A program made the position numbers and the translations under genes. From Saprospiraceae bacterium (lineage in GTDB: Bacteria > Bacteroidota > Bacteroidia > Chitinophagales > Saprospiraceae): DNA of 64,000 nucleotides. Location of the stretch: NCBI GenBank assembly GCA_019638455.1, contig JAHBTU010000002.1, positions 1,336,501-1,400,500 on the forward strand. The letters are read 5' to 3'. Each line of letters opens with the position of its first letter. Positions within the stretch are counted from its first letter, which is position 1. The notes beneath the pieces were generated by a model, which did not search any database, was not told the origin of the DNA, and saw nothing but the letters and a program-made list of their open reading frames with translations. Below, piece by piece: positions 49,544-56,446 of this stretch.

Positions 49544-50434
49544 ATGCACAGAAAAAAATTTCTTCAATCACTGGCCTTGTTGCCGCTATTTGCCTGCAAA
49601 ATGAAACTTCAGGATTTTCCCAAGATGACCGAAACCTTGCCCCACACCGAGAAGATGCCTGTACTATTCGTCGGGCACGGCAGCCCGATGAACGCTTTGG
49701 AGGACAACGCTTTCACGCGCAGTCTCAAAAAGCTCGGCGAACAATTCAAACAGGAAGGCAAAAAACCAGCGGCCATTCTGGTAGTGTCGGCGCATTGGCT
49801 CACGCGCGGCAGTCATGTGAATATTGCACCTAAACCTGAGACGATTCACGACTTCGGCGGCTTCCCGCAGGCGCTGTTCGATGCCCAATATCCCGCGCCC
49901 GGCTCACCCGAACTGGCAAAGGAAACCGCCAAACTCTCCGCCCTCATCCATGAGACCGACACTTGGGGTCTCGACCACGGGGCATGGACGATTCTCATGC
50001 ACCTGTTCCCTGAAGCCGATGTGCCAGTGTTTCAGTTGAGCATTGACTACTACCAGCCCCTCCAATATCACCTTGATTTGGCGAAACAGCTGAGTGCCCT
50101 GCGCGAAAAAGGCGTGCTCATCATCGGCAGCGGCAATATCGTGCACAACCTGCGCATGAGCATGGCCCGTCTGCGCGAGGGCGACACCCGCCCCTACGAC
50201 TGGGCCATCGAATTCGACCAATGGGTGACGGAAAAAATCGTCGAACGCGACTTCCAACGCCTCGTGGCCTATGAGCAAGCGGGTGAAGCGGGCAAGCTCT
50301 CCGTGCCGACCACCGACCACTACATCCCCATGCTCTACAGCCTCGGCCTCGCAGGCGAAAAAGAGGAAATCCAGCAGGCTTACGAAGAAGTGACGTTCGG
50401 GGGTATCAGTATGCGTACTTTTCAGGTGGGGTGA
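49544..50434 (+). CDS. 4,5-DOPA-dioxygenase-like extradiol enzyme (LigB family)
   Basis: The 296-residue protein opens with MHRKKFLQSLALLPLFACKM, which may be a lipoprotein or twin-part signal. The class III extradiol fold follows: MPVLFVGHGSPMNALEDNAF (first His ligand), ILVVSAHWLTRGSHVN (second), IHDFGGFPQALFDAQYPAPG and GLDHGAWTILMHLFPEADVP, then LIIGSGNIVHNLRM and TTDHYIPMLYSLG. The family includes E. coli YgiD and plant DOPA dioxygenases that open catechol rings with a non-haem metal. The natural substrate is unknown. The front part of about 38 residues before MPVLF is longer than in YgiD. Confidence 0.92.
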   Translation: MHRKKFLQSLALLPLFACKMKLQDFPKMTETLPHTEKMPVLFVGHGSPMNALEDNAFTRSLKKLGEQFKQEGKKPAAILVVSAHWLTRGSHVNIAPKPETIHDFGGFPQALFDAQYPAPGSPELAKETAKLSALIHETDTWGLDHGAWTILMHLFPEADVPVFQLSIDYYQPLQYHLDLAKQLSALREKGVLIIGSGNIVHNLRMSMARLREGDTRPYDWAIEFDQWVTEKIVERDFQRLVAYEQAGEAGKLSVPTTDHYIPMLYSLGLAGEKEEIQQAYEEVTFGGISMRTFQVG

Positions 50435-50508
50435 GCGGCTCGTCTTGCAGGGCGCAAATGGCGGAATAGTGGCTTGCGAAAAAATGCCGCTTCGAATCCT
50501 TGAAACCC

Positions 50509-50516
50509 TATTTTTG
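50509..50516 (+). promoter_or_regulatory. Bacteroidota -7 box TATTTTTG upstream of the bestrophin gene
   Basis: TATTTTTG on the plus strand lies 27 bp before the ATG at 50544 and supports that start over upstream alternatives. Confidence 0.4.
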
Positions 50517-50543
50517 CCCCACCTACCTACTCTCGCCCGCATT

Positions 50544-51554
50544 ATGTACATAGAACGACACTACGGTTATTGGACCACCATCAATTGGTCGCGCAAGGGA
50601 TTTTTCTTTGGATTGGTCACTGGCGCCGTTGCATTGATTTGTTATTTCACCCTCGGCTCCAAGTGTTTTTTTGTGCCGTGGCAGCCGGTATTGTTGGTCG
50701 GCACGGCGCTGGCTTTTTATCTCGGTTTTAAGAACAACGCCTCTTACGACCGCCTCTGGGAAGCCCGCAAAATCTGGGGTGCCATCGTCAACAACTCGCG
50801 GTCGTTCGCGGCGGCGGTGTTTGGCTTTGTGAGCGCCCCCGACCGGACAGATACTGAATTGCACGACATCCGGCGACGCTTGATTTTGAGGCATCTGGCT
50901 TGGCTCACTTGTCTGCGCTACCAATTGCGCACCCCGCGCCAATGGGAGCACACAAAGGAAGCCGAGCAATTCAACCAATACTTTCCCGACCTGAAAACGC
51001 CGGAGCGTCACGAGAAGATGGACGACGTGTTGAAGGGGCTGCTTTCAGAAGAGGAAAGAAAGGCGTTGGAGGGCTATAGCAACAAGGCGACGCAGGTGCT
51101 GAAACGCCAAACGCTCGACATCGGAGAGCTGCACGGCAAGGGACTGCTCAACGACTTCCAACATATCGAGCTGCAAAAACTCGTCGGCATGATGTACGAT
51201 GAGCAGGGCAAGAGCGAGCGCATCAAAAATTTTCCGTTCCCGCGCCAGTATGCCACCATACCCATGTTGCTCATCAAGTTGATGTCGTTGCTGTTGCCCT
51301 TTGCGCTGGTGGCGGAGTTCGAGAAAATTGGCCTTCACTACGTCTGGATGACCATCCCGTTCAATGGTGTCGTGACATGGGTGTTTATCCTGATGGAGAT
51401 GATTGGCGATTACAGCGAAAACCCATTCGAGGGCACTTACAACGATGTCCCGATTTCGAGTATCAGCCGCACCATCGAGATTGACCTGAAAGAGATGTTG
51501 AACGAACCGAATGTGCCTGCCCCCTTGCAGCCTGTGGAGGGGATGCTGATGTGA
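50544..51554 (+). CDS. Bestrophin-like channel protein
   Basis: The start MYIERHYGYWTTINWSRKGF gives 336 residues. Helices are near 18-38 (FFGLVTGAVALICYF), 48-65 (PVLLVGTALAFYLGFKNNAS), 235-262 and 268-288. The conserved FKNNASYDRLWEARKIWGAI and VNNSRSFA at about 63-90 and the later IPLLIKLMSLL and FEGTYNDVPISSI regions are those of the bestrophin/UPF0187 family. Bacterial bestrophins are pentameric channels passing sodium or chloride across the cytoplasmic membrane. The gene stands alone after the dioxygenase, 109 bp apart, and may have its own promoter. Confidence 0.93.
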   Translation: MYIERHYGYWTTINWSRKGFFFGLVTGAVALICYFTLGSKCFFVPWQPVLLVGTALAFYLGFKNNASYDRLWEARKIWGAIVNNSRSFAAAVFGFVSAPDRTDTELHDIRRRLILRHLAWLTCLRYQLRTPRQWEHTKEAEQFNQYFPDLKTPERHEKMDDVLKGLLSEEERKALEGYSNKATQVLKRQTLDIGELHGKGLLNDFQHIELQKLVGMMYDEQGKSERIKNFPFPRQYATIPMLLIKLMSLLLPFALVAEFEKIGLHYVWMTIPFNGVVTWVFILMEMIGDYSENPFEGTYNDVPISSISRTIEIDLKEMLNEPNVPAPLQPVEGMLM

Positions 51555-51846
51555 ACAAGAGGGCGAATGGCTGGACGAAGTGCGATGTGAAATTAGAGGT
51601 GATGTTCACGGAACCGTTGCTTAGGATATTAGCCTAAACGTGGGAACAGAAATTCCCCTTTTTTCATCTATTCTGCCAATTTTTCAGGGATTTCTTGGCG
51701 GCATCAGGGATGAAAAGCGGCTTGGCGGGGGGAGCGGCATTTTGCATAGCGAGGGGCCTCGGCTTCGATGTTCGAGCGCAAGAGTCCCTTGTGTCACATT
51801 CCTTTTCAATGACTTTTGTCACGAACGGAGGTGCTTCCGCTCAAGA
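51555..51846. other. Intergenic region without a recognised feature
   Basis: No supported gene, hairpin with T tract or repeat is seen between the bestrophin stop and the 180-bp element. Confidence 0.5.
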
Positions 51847-52026
51847 TATACCCAGATTAAAGAGGATTTGAACCTGCCAGTTGGCAAGGCAGGGATTTCC
51901 TTGATTGATTTGTATGATTTTCAGAGGATTGCGAGCACCGTTCGTTCAAAACCACCTTGTCAGACCCTGTACTCAGGGGCTTGCCCGGCCAAGTGAAGCG
52001 GACGGGGCTGATTTGCGTTGACTATA
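51847..52026 (+). repeat. 180-bp element, copy 3
   Basis: This is a complete copy in the same orientation as copy 1, exactly 180 bp from TATACCCAG to GACTATA. Its sequence differs from copy 1 at only a few bases (for example TTTGTATGATTTTCAGAGG for TTTGCATGATTTCCAAAGG). It lies at the left edge of the rearranged cytochrome area. Confidence 0.8.
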
Positions 52027-52103
52027 ACCTTTGACAAGATGGCGTGTTGAGCCACCCGACCACAAGTAGCCTCCTATTGCCTGAACAGCAGCGGGCCATT
52101 CCA

Positions 52104-53030
52104 TCATTTCCCTTGGGCAGCGACGTACCGTTCCACCTTATGCTCAATGACAGGGATGGTTTTCAGGTACGCAAAAATAGCGCGCACCTCACCGTCTGTC
52201 ATGGTATTGTGTGGTGTCATCGGATAGGACAACAAACCTCCGCCGGGTTTTTTACAGTATTTCACCGCTTCCACAAATTGTTGTTCTGTCCATTTGCCGA
52301 TGCCGACTTCCGGGTGCATGGTCAGGTTGGCGGTAGGTATTACTTGCCCTTCCCCATGTTGAGCATAGGAGTGCCGCCCCCGTAAAAACGAAAGCTATTG
52401 GAGGGGGGGTGGTCATCCAATTTGGTAAGGTCGCCGGAATGGCACTGGTAACAGCCAAACAAAGCGTCGGCCAAATACTGCCCCAAGGCCACTTGGTTGG
52501 GTGGAGTCAGGCACGACAATGGGCGCTTGGGGCAAAGACGGGGCTGTGAAGGCCGTGTTGGTCAAGAATTTCACCAAGAAGTTCCATTTATTTGGCGGGT
52601 ACTCCCGATTGCTTGACGCTAAATCGGGGTCGTCAGAGCGCAGCCAAGCGATGATGGCTTTTACATCGTTGTCCGCTATGGCTGCAAATTTGGGCATAAA
52701 GGGTGGTGCCCAAGTGTCGTCTTTTCGGATACCGGTGCGGAGAAAATAATACAACTTGCCATCGGTCCAGGCCCCGATTCCGTGTATCGGGTCGTGTGTG
52801 ATATTGAGCGATGCTACCTTGCCGAACATAGTGGGCAAGTCCGTCCGAAGGCTGCCGGACATCTTGCCGCCGTCGTCACGGTCGCTGCGATGACATTCCT
52901 TGCACAAGATCGCCGCAATTTTAAATCCTCTTTCGAGGAGCACTGTGTCGTTTCTCGGCACCTGAAGGGCGGCGAGCTCCGGTGGAGGGTTGTAGGGGAA
53001 ATTGGGCACGCCCTTGAAATGGATGTAGGC
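52104..53030 (-). pseudogene. Frameshifted and headless cytochrome c, paralogue of 53348
   Basis: Compared with the intact protein at 53348-54325, this copy matches from [19 protein letters not shown] onward, with haem motif CKECH, the GIGAWTDGKLYYFLRTGIRK stretch and the EYPPNKWNFLVKFL piece. At about 52505 the frame slips; the second part (LGQYLADALFGCYQCHSGD, second CxxCH) continues in another frame. Another slip near 52330 leads into the last part (TANLTMHPEVGIGKWTEQQF and on to ERYVAAQGK). The N-terminal anchor is missing, and a dinB start is joined in its place. It cannot give a working protein as it stands, unless the slips are sequencing errors. Confidence 0.85.
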
Positions 53031-53031
53031 T

Positions 53032-53133
53032 GCCGCCGCCCACAGCCACGGGCTTGCCCCGCAATTCGGGATGATCCCGCTGCTCCACCGACGCGAAAAA
53101 GGCGTCCATGTCTATGTGGATGATCTTGCGCAC
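53032..53133 (-). pseudogene. dinB: dinB 5' stub (DNA polymerase IV N-terminus)
   Basis: Thirty-four codons, [20 protein letters not shown], then [14 protein letters not shown], match the start of DNA polymerase IV including the catalytic [10 protein letters not shown] motif. After the last Gly the sequence turns into the cytochrome c pseudogene in a different frame. So the rest of dinB is gone from this place and a breakpoint lies near 53030. Confidence 0.88.
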
Positions 53134-53179
53134 CTGGCAAAGGTATGCCTATTTGGCGCCCGCCGACCTATTGCCCAAG

Positions 53180-53318
53180 CGCCGAGGACTCGGTTGACAG
53201 GATTATATGTTTTTGACAGGATTTGCAAGATTTACAAGGTTTTTGGCGGCGAAGCCGCCTCATCTATCTTGTAAATCTTGTAAATCCTGTCAAAATTCAA
53301 TGTCGGCTAAGTTTTTAC
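53180..53318. repeat. Long palindromic repeat, copy 2
   Basis: This is the inverted counterpart of 11223-11395: GAGGACTCGGTTGACAGG at the left, the TTTGACAGGATTTGCAAGAT arm and its complement ending near 53294, and GCTAAGTTTTTAC at the right. It sits between the dinB stub and the intact cytochrome c gene. Confidence 0.75.
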
Positions 53319-53347
53319 GAAGAATCAAGTAGCTGTGGTGTTAAAAA

Positions 53348-54325
53348 TCAATTTTTGGGCTTGTAACGCTCCACAGCATTTTTGATGGTCGGCACGGTTT
53401 GCAAGTAGGCCCAAATAGCATTCACTTCGCCATCCGTAAGGGCAGTATGCGGGAACATGGGATAGTACAGCGGCCCGCCGCGGGGGTTTTTGCCGTATTT
53501 GACGGCTTCCAAAAACTGTTCGCTGGTAAAATTGGCGATACCGGTTTCTTTGTCCATCGTCAGGTTTGCGGAGTGAACTACCTCCCCTTCGAGGTTGAGC
53601 ATCGGGTTGCCGCCGCCGTAAAATCCAAGACTTTTATCTGGTTGGAGAATGTCCATTTTGGCGAAGTCGGCAGAATGGCAGGCATAGCAGGCGCAAAGCG
53701 CATCCGCCACATAGCGGCCCAAAGCAATGCGGTCGGTGCTGTCCGGGATGGTGATTGGGGATTCGGGCAGTGGAGGCGGCGCGAAGACCACATTACAGAG
53801 GAACTTGGAGAACAAGTTGTACTTGTTCGGCGGGTACTCTTTCGGACTGGCAGCCAGCAGCGGGTCATCGGAACGCAGCCAGGCGATGATGCTGTATAAG
53901 TCCTCGTCGGCCATGAGCGGGAACTTGGGCATGAACGGCGGCGCCCAGGAGCCGTTCTTCCGTATGCCGGTCCGCAGGAAGTAGTACAACTCGCCGTCCG
54001 TCCATGCGCCTATACCGTGCACGGAGTCGTTGGTGATGTTCAGCGAATGCACCTTGCCGAATTCGGGGGGCATATCGAGCATGACCTCGCCGGTCAGTCG
54101 TTGGGTTTTGCTGTCCTTGTGGCACTCGTTGCACAGCAAAGAGGCGATTTTGGCGCCGCGGGCCACCCGGTTGCTGTCGGGGGCTACTTTCAGGTTGAGG
54201 ATATCGGGGCCGGGCTTGTATTCGTAGTTGGGAATGCCTTTGACATAAATAAACGATGCGGCAAGAGCGGCCAACAGAGCGATACCGAGCAAGCTAAAGG
54301 TGAGTATTTTGAAAAGTCGTTTCAT
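53348..54325 (-). CDS. Membrane-anchored di-haem cytochrome c
   Basis: The start MKRLFKILTFSLLGIALLAA gives a signal anchor (about 8-28) and 325 residues. Haem motif one is LLCNECHKD near 60-70 and motif two CACYACHSADFAK near 215. Between them is SLNITNDSVHGIGAWTDGEL, then YYFLRTGIRKNGSWAPPFMP with a likely Met ligand and EYPPNKYNLF. The last part, YYPMFPHTALTDGEVNAIWA, is a typical end of class I cytochrome c domains. It carries electrons at the outer side of the cytoplasmic membrane; the partner is unknown. The MITE at 54355 ends 30 bp before its start and may hold or have displaced its promoter. A broken paralogue lies downstream. Confidence 0.9.
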   Translation of the reverse strand: MKRLFKILTFSLLGIALLAALAASFIYVKGIPNYEYKPGPDILNLKVAPDSNRVARGAKIASLLCNECHKDSKTQRLTGEVMLDMPPEFGKVHSLNITNDSVHGIGAWTDGELYYFLRTGIRKNGSWAPPFMPKFPLMADEDLYSIIAWLRSDDPLLAASPKEYPPNKYNLFSKFLCNVVFAPPPLPESPITIPDSTDRIALGRYVADALCACYACHSADFAKMDILQPDKSLGFYGGGNPMLNLEGEVVHSANLTMDKETGIANFTSEQFLEAVKYGKNPRGGPLYYPMFPHTALTDGEVNAIWAYLQTVPTIKNAVERYKPKN

Positions 54326-54354
54326 AAGTGAGCCATTCGATTGGTTCGTGAAAA

Positions 54355-54533
54355 GAGCGTGTTCAGAAAAGTGTGTCAACGTCGCTTTCTCCAACCTTGA
54401 AACGCCGCGCGTGGGTCTTTTGCCCCCGCGCCAACCGCTTGATTATCGGACACTATGTGTGCAGGGTCAAAGGACCCACGCACGGCGCCTTTGTTTTGAA
54501 CAGGGCTGTTGACACACTTTTCTGAACACGCTC
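54355..54533. mobile_element. 179-bp MITE with perfect 26-bp terminal inverted repeats
   Basis: The ends GAGCGTGTTCAGAAAAGTGT (54355-54380 in all) and its exact complement (54508-54533) pair over 26 bp. The sequence on each side is CGTGAAAA (54347-54354 and 54534-54541), an 8-bp target duplication. The ends resemble those of IS256-family elements, which make 8-9-bp duplications (from memory). The inside carries no ORF but an inner inverted repeat around CGCGTGGGTCTTTTG and GGACCCACGCACGGCGCC. Confidence 0.85.
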
Positions 54534-54654
54534 CGTGAAAAGGGTGCTTGGGTGCAAGGCCCCACCGGGCACTTTTTACGGCGCCCAGCGGAATCACCCG
54601 TTCTAAAAACTTCAAGTTATACCTCTCGCCGTTGGCTGGACAGCACCATGTCAA

Positions 54655-55050
54655 TTATTGAGGCCGATAGTTATGCACAAAACTTGGCGGCGTGAGGTGT
54701 ATTTTGCCGGGGCAAAAGACCCACGCACGGCGCAATGGTTGTTTCAGATATTCAGACTCTTTTTTGGTGCCTTGGTTTTTTACTTGCAATTCAACTTCCA
54801 TTGACATGGTAATGGGGTCAAGTACCGTGTGTCGGTCTTTTAATCCCTGATTTTTCGGGTCATTGATGATTGTTCCAAGCAATTCCAAATTGTTTACTTC
54901 TACGACTAAAACTATCGAGTTGGGGTCGTCAGCGTCCCGAAAAGTTTTGAAACCCGATATTACCGGGGCAAAAACGTTTACCCGGTCTTGATGGCCTTTG
55001 AGCCAGGTGTTTATGTCACCTACTTTGTGACGGAATACGACTGTTGGCAT
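54655..55050 (-). CDS. Small cytosolic protein, unknown function, with an odd C-terminal tail
   Basis: The 131-residue protein begins MPTVVFRHKVGDINTWLKGH and reads through IVLVVEVNNLELLGTIINDP to MSMEVELQV at about 90; that part looks like a small alpha/beta (ferredoxin-like) domain of the antibiotic-monooxygenase shape. From about 91 on (KNQGTKKESEYLKQPLRRAW, VFCPGKIHLTPPSFVHNYRPQ) the tail shares GACCCACGCACGGCGC at the DNA level with the inside of the MITE, so the native stop may have been lost and the frame extended. There is no signal peptide. An upstream element is shared with the gene at 55609. Family not recognised with certainty. Confidence 0.65.
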   Translation of the reverse strand: MPTVVFRHKVGDINTWLKGHQDRVNVFAPVISGFKTFRDADDPNSIVLVVEVNNLELLGTIINDPKNQGLKDRHTVLDPITMSMEVELQVKNQGTKKESEYLKQPLRRAWVFCPGKIHLTPPSFVHNYRPQ

Positions 55051-55072
55051 TGTTTAAATGTTTTGATATTAT

Positions 55073-55110
55073 CGCCTACTCTGTGCGGTTTTCGGCTTAC
55101 CTGTTTGTTT
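55073..55110 (-). promoter_or_regulatory. Shared upstream element, copy 1
   Basis: About 38 bp (complement of CGCCTACTCTGTGCGGTTTT and on to CTGTTTGTTT) lie 22 bp before the start of the 54655 gene. Nearly the same sequence lies 43 bp before the 55609 gene at 56150-56187. Confidence 0.55.
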
Positions 55111-55122
55111 GGAAAGATATTT

Positions 55123-55587
55123 TCACTTTTGCACCGACCGCTCTGCTCTTTGCGCTTTCAGCAAAAGCGGCACATCGTCGTGCATCCCCGATAGTTCGAG
55201 CAGGTTGCCGTGCCGTGTGAAGTGCATCTTTAGCAGCTTGCCCTTATCCCCTGTGAAGATGATTTCAAGCAGGGATTCGTTGACTTCGTAATGGCCGGTT
55301 ATGTTTTCGGAGGCATCATTATCGTGATATACGATGCTCCATTCAAAATCGCCGTCGGAATCGGATGAGCCGGGGCGGAGATGGAGGTTGGACGAAGCCA
55401 CTATTTTGTCTTTTATCTCGGCGCCATCATGTTGAAAAGACGTTACTTGCCATTGGCCGGCCCATCGGTTTTCAAGGGATGAAGTGGCCTCAATGGGTTC
55501 GGCTTCACAACCGAGCAAGGCGATAGAGGCGATTGCCCCCCAAAAGGAGATGGCCAATACATGCTTTTTGAAAAAGGAATTTTTCAT
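55123..55587 (-). CDS. Lipocalin-like lipoprotein
   Basis: The 154-residue protein has a lipoprotein signal (FWGAIASIALLGC, Cys at about 27). Then NRWAGQWQVTSFQHDGAEIK is the G-x-W start of lipocalin-like domains of Bacteroidota, with later beta strands (FEWSIVYHDND, NITGHYEVNESLLEIIFTGD, KLLKMHFTRHGNLLELSG). It probably binds a small molecule in the periplasm. It is 21 bp after the neighbour at 55609, so the two form an operon. Confidence 0.8.
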   Translation of the reverse strand: MKNSFFKKHVLAISFWGAIASIALLGCEAEPIEATSSLENRWAGQWQVTSFQHDGAEIKDKIVASSNLHLRPGSSDSDGDFEWSIVYHDNDASENITGHYEVNESLLEIIFTGDKGKLLKMHFTRHGNLLELSGMHDDVPLLLKAQRAERSVQK

Positions 55588-55608
55588 GTCGAGTTAAGTT
55601 GTGTTGTT

Positions 55609-56106
55609 TTAGTTGCCTAATGTTAAGCCCAGCTGCTCAAAGAAATCGAGATTGTCCTGCACGCCGAGGTGCTTATATGCCTTTCCTGCTGCATTGAACC
55701 AAACGATATCCACCGTATCCAATTTAAAAGATTTGCCGGTGGGTTTCATGCCCATAAATTCGCCTTTCATGGTGCCGCTCATCACTAGATAGGCAAAGAC
55801 GGTTTTGTCGTCGGCGACTACCTCTTTTACTTCAAATTTCATATCGGGGAAGGCGGTAAACATACTTTGTAACAATGCTTTTGAGGCAGCCAAACCTTTC
55901 AATCCGGTCGCTTCTGAAAAGCCCGGAGGTAAATTATCCTGAAAATCCTCTGTGCAGTGTTGTTCGAACGCAGCGAAATTTTGGGCGTTCATGCCTTCCA
56001 TGACTTGGAGATAATTGGTTTTGTTTTGTTCCGCCCTTGTTTGTGCGGAAGCGAGGGTAGTGGCGAGCGCTGCTACAAGCAGCAAAGTGAGACGTATGTT
56101 TTTCAT
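55609..56106 (-). CDS. Secreted SnoaL-like/NTF2-fold protein
   Basis: The 165-residue protein has a signal peptide (ending LASAQT). The NTF2-like domain includes YLQVMEGMNAQNFAAFEQHC, GLAASKALLQSMFTAFPDMK, FEVKEVVADDKTVFAYLVMS and FKLDTVDIVWFNAAGKAYKH, the pattern of SnoaL-like polyketide cyclases or ester cyclases. Without neighbours of a known pathway the substrate is unknown; binding is as possible as catalysis. Its upstream region has the same 38-bp element as the 54655 gene. Confidence 0.88.
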   Translation of the reverse strand: MKNIRLTLLLVAALATTLASAQTRAEQNKTNYLQVMEGMNAQNFAAFEQHCTEDFQDNLPPGFSEATGLKGLAASKALLQSMFTAFPDMKFEVKEVVADDKTVFAYLVMSGTMKGEFMGMKPTGKSFKLDTVDIVWFNAAGKAYKHLGVQDNLDFFEQLGLTLGN

Positions 56107-56149
56107 AGTGTGAAATGTGATTTTGGATATTGTTTTTAAGTTTTAGTTT

Positions 56150-56187
56150 CGCCTACTCTGTTCGGTTTTCGGCCTCCCCGTTTGTTT
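56150..56187 (-). promoter_or_regulatory. Shared upstream element, copy 2
   Basis: The complement of CGCCTACTCTGTTCGGTTTT, then CGGCCTCCCCGTTTGTTT, differs from the copy at 55073-55110 in a few positions. It may be a common operator or a duplicated promoter. Between 56188 and 56446 no gene is seen. Confidence 0.55.
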
Positions 56188-56446
56188 TATTTTGTCAAAA
56201 CCAATTTTTTGAAGGCCATTTTGTGGTTGGTTGCGCACTGCCTCATCGGCACGACAAAAGTGACGTGCCCCGACTTGGGCGGCCTTCACCCGGCTTGCAA
56301 AAGGCTGGACTGTGCTTGCGCAGGGGTAGAAAAAGGTAGCACCCAGATTGCGCGGGCAGAGGGCGAGATTGACTTATTTTATTGAAAACCAATCCATCGC
56401 GCATTGCGCGAGCAAGCGAAAAGGCAAGTAAGAGCGTGTATAGAAA

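Noticed and set aside
52413..53009. 198-residue cytochrome c as a complete gene
   Set aside because: The start is inside the domain, the anchor is missing and the end departs from the paralogue after a frameshift, so it was called as part of a pseudogene.
53348..54394. Longer start of the intact cytochrome c, 23 codons upstream
   Set aside because: The extra codons enter the MITE and would put a non-signal stretch before the signal anchor.
54376..54654. 92-codon frame upstream of the intact cytochrome c
   Set aside because: It lies over the MITE and has no conserved domain or signal.
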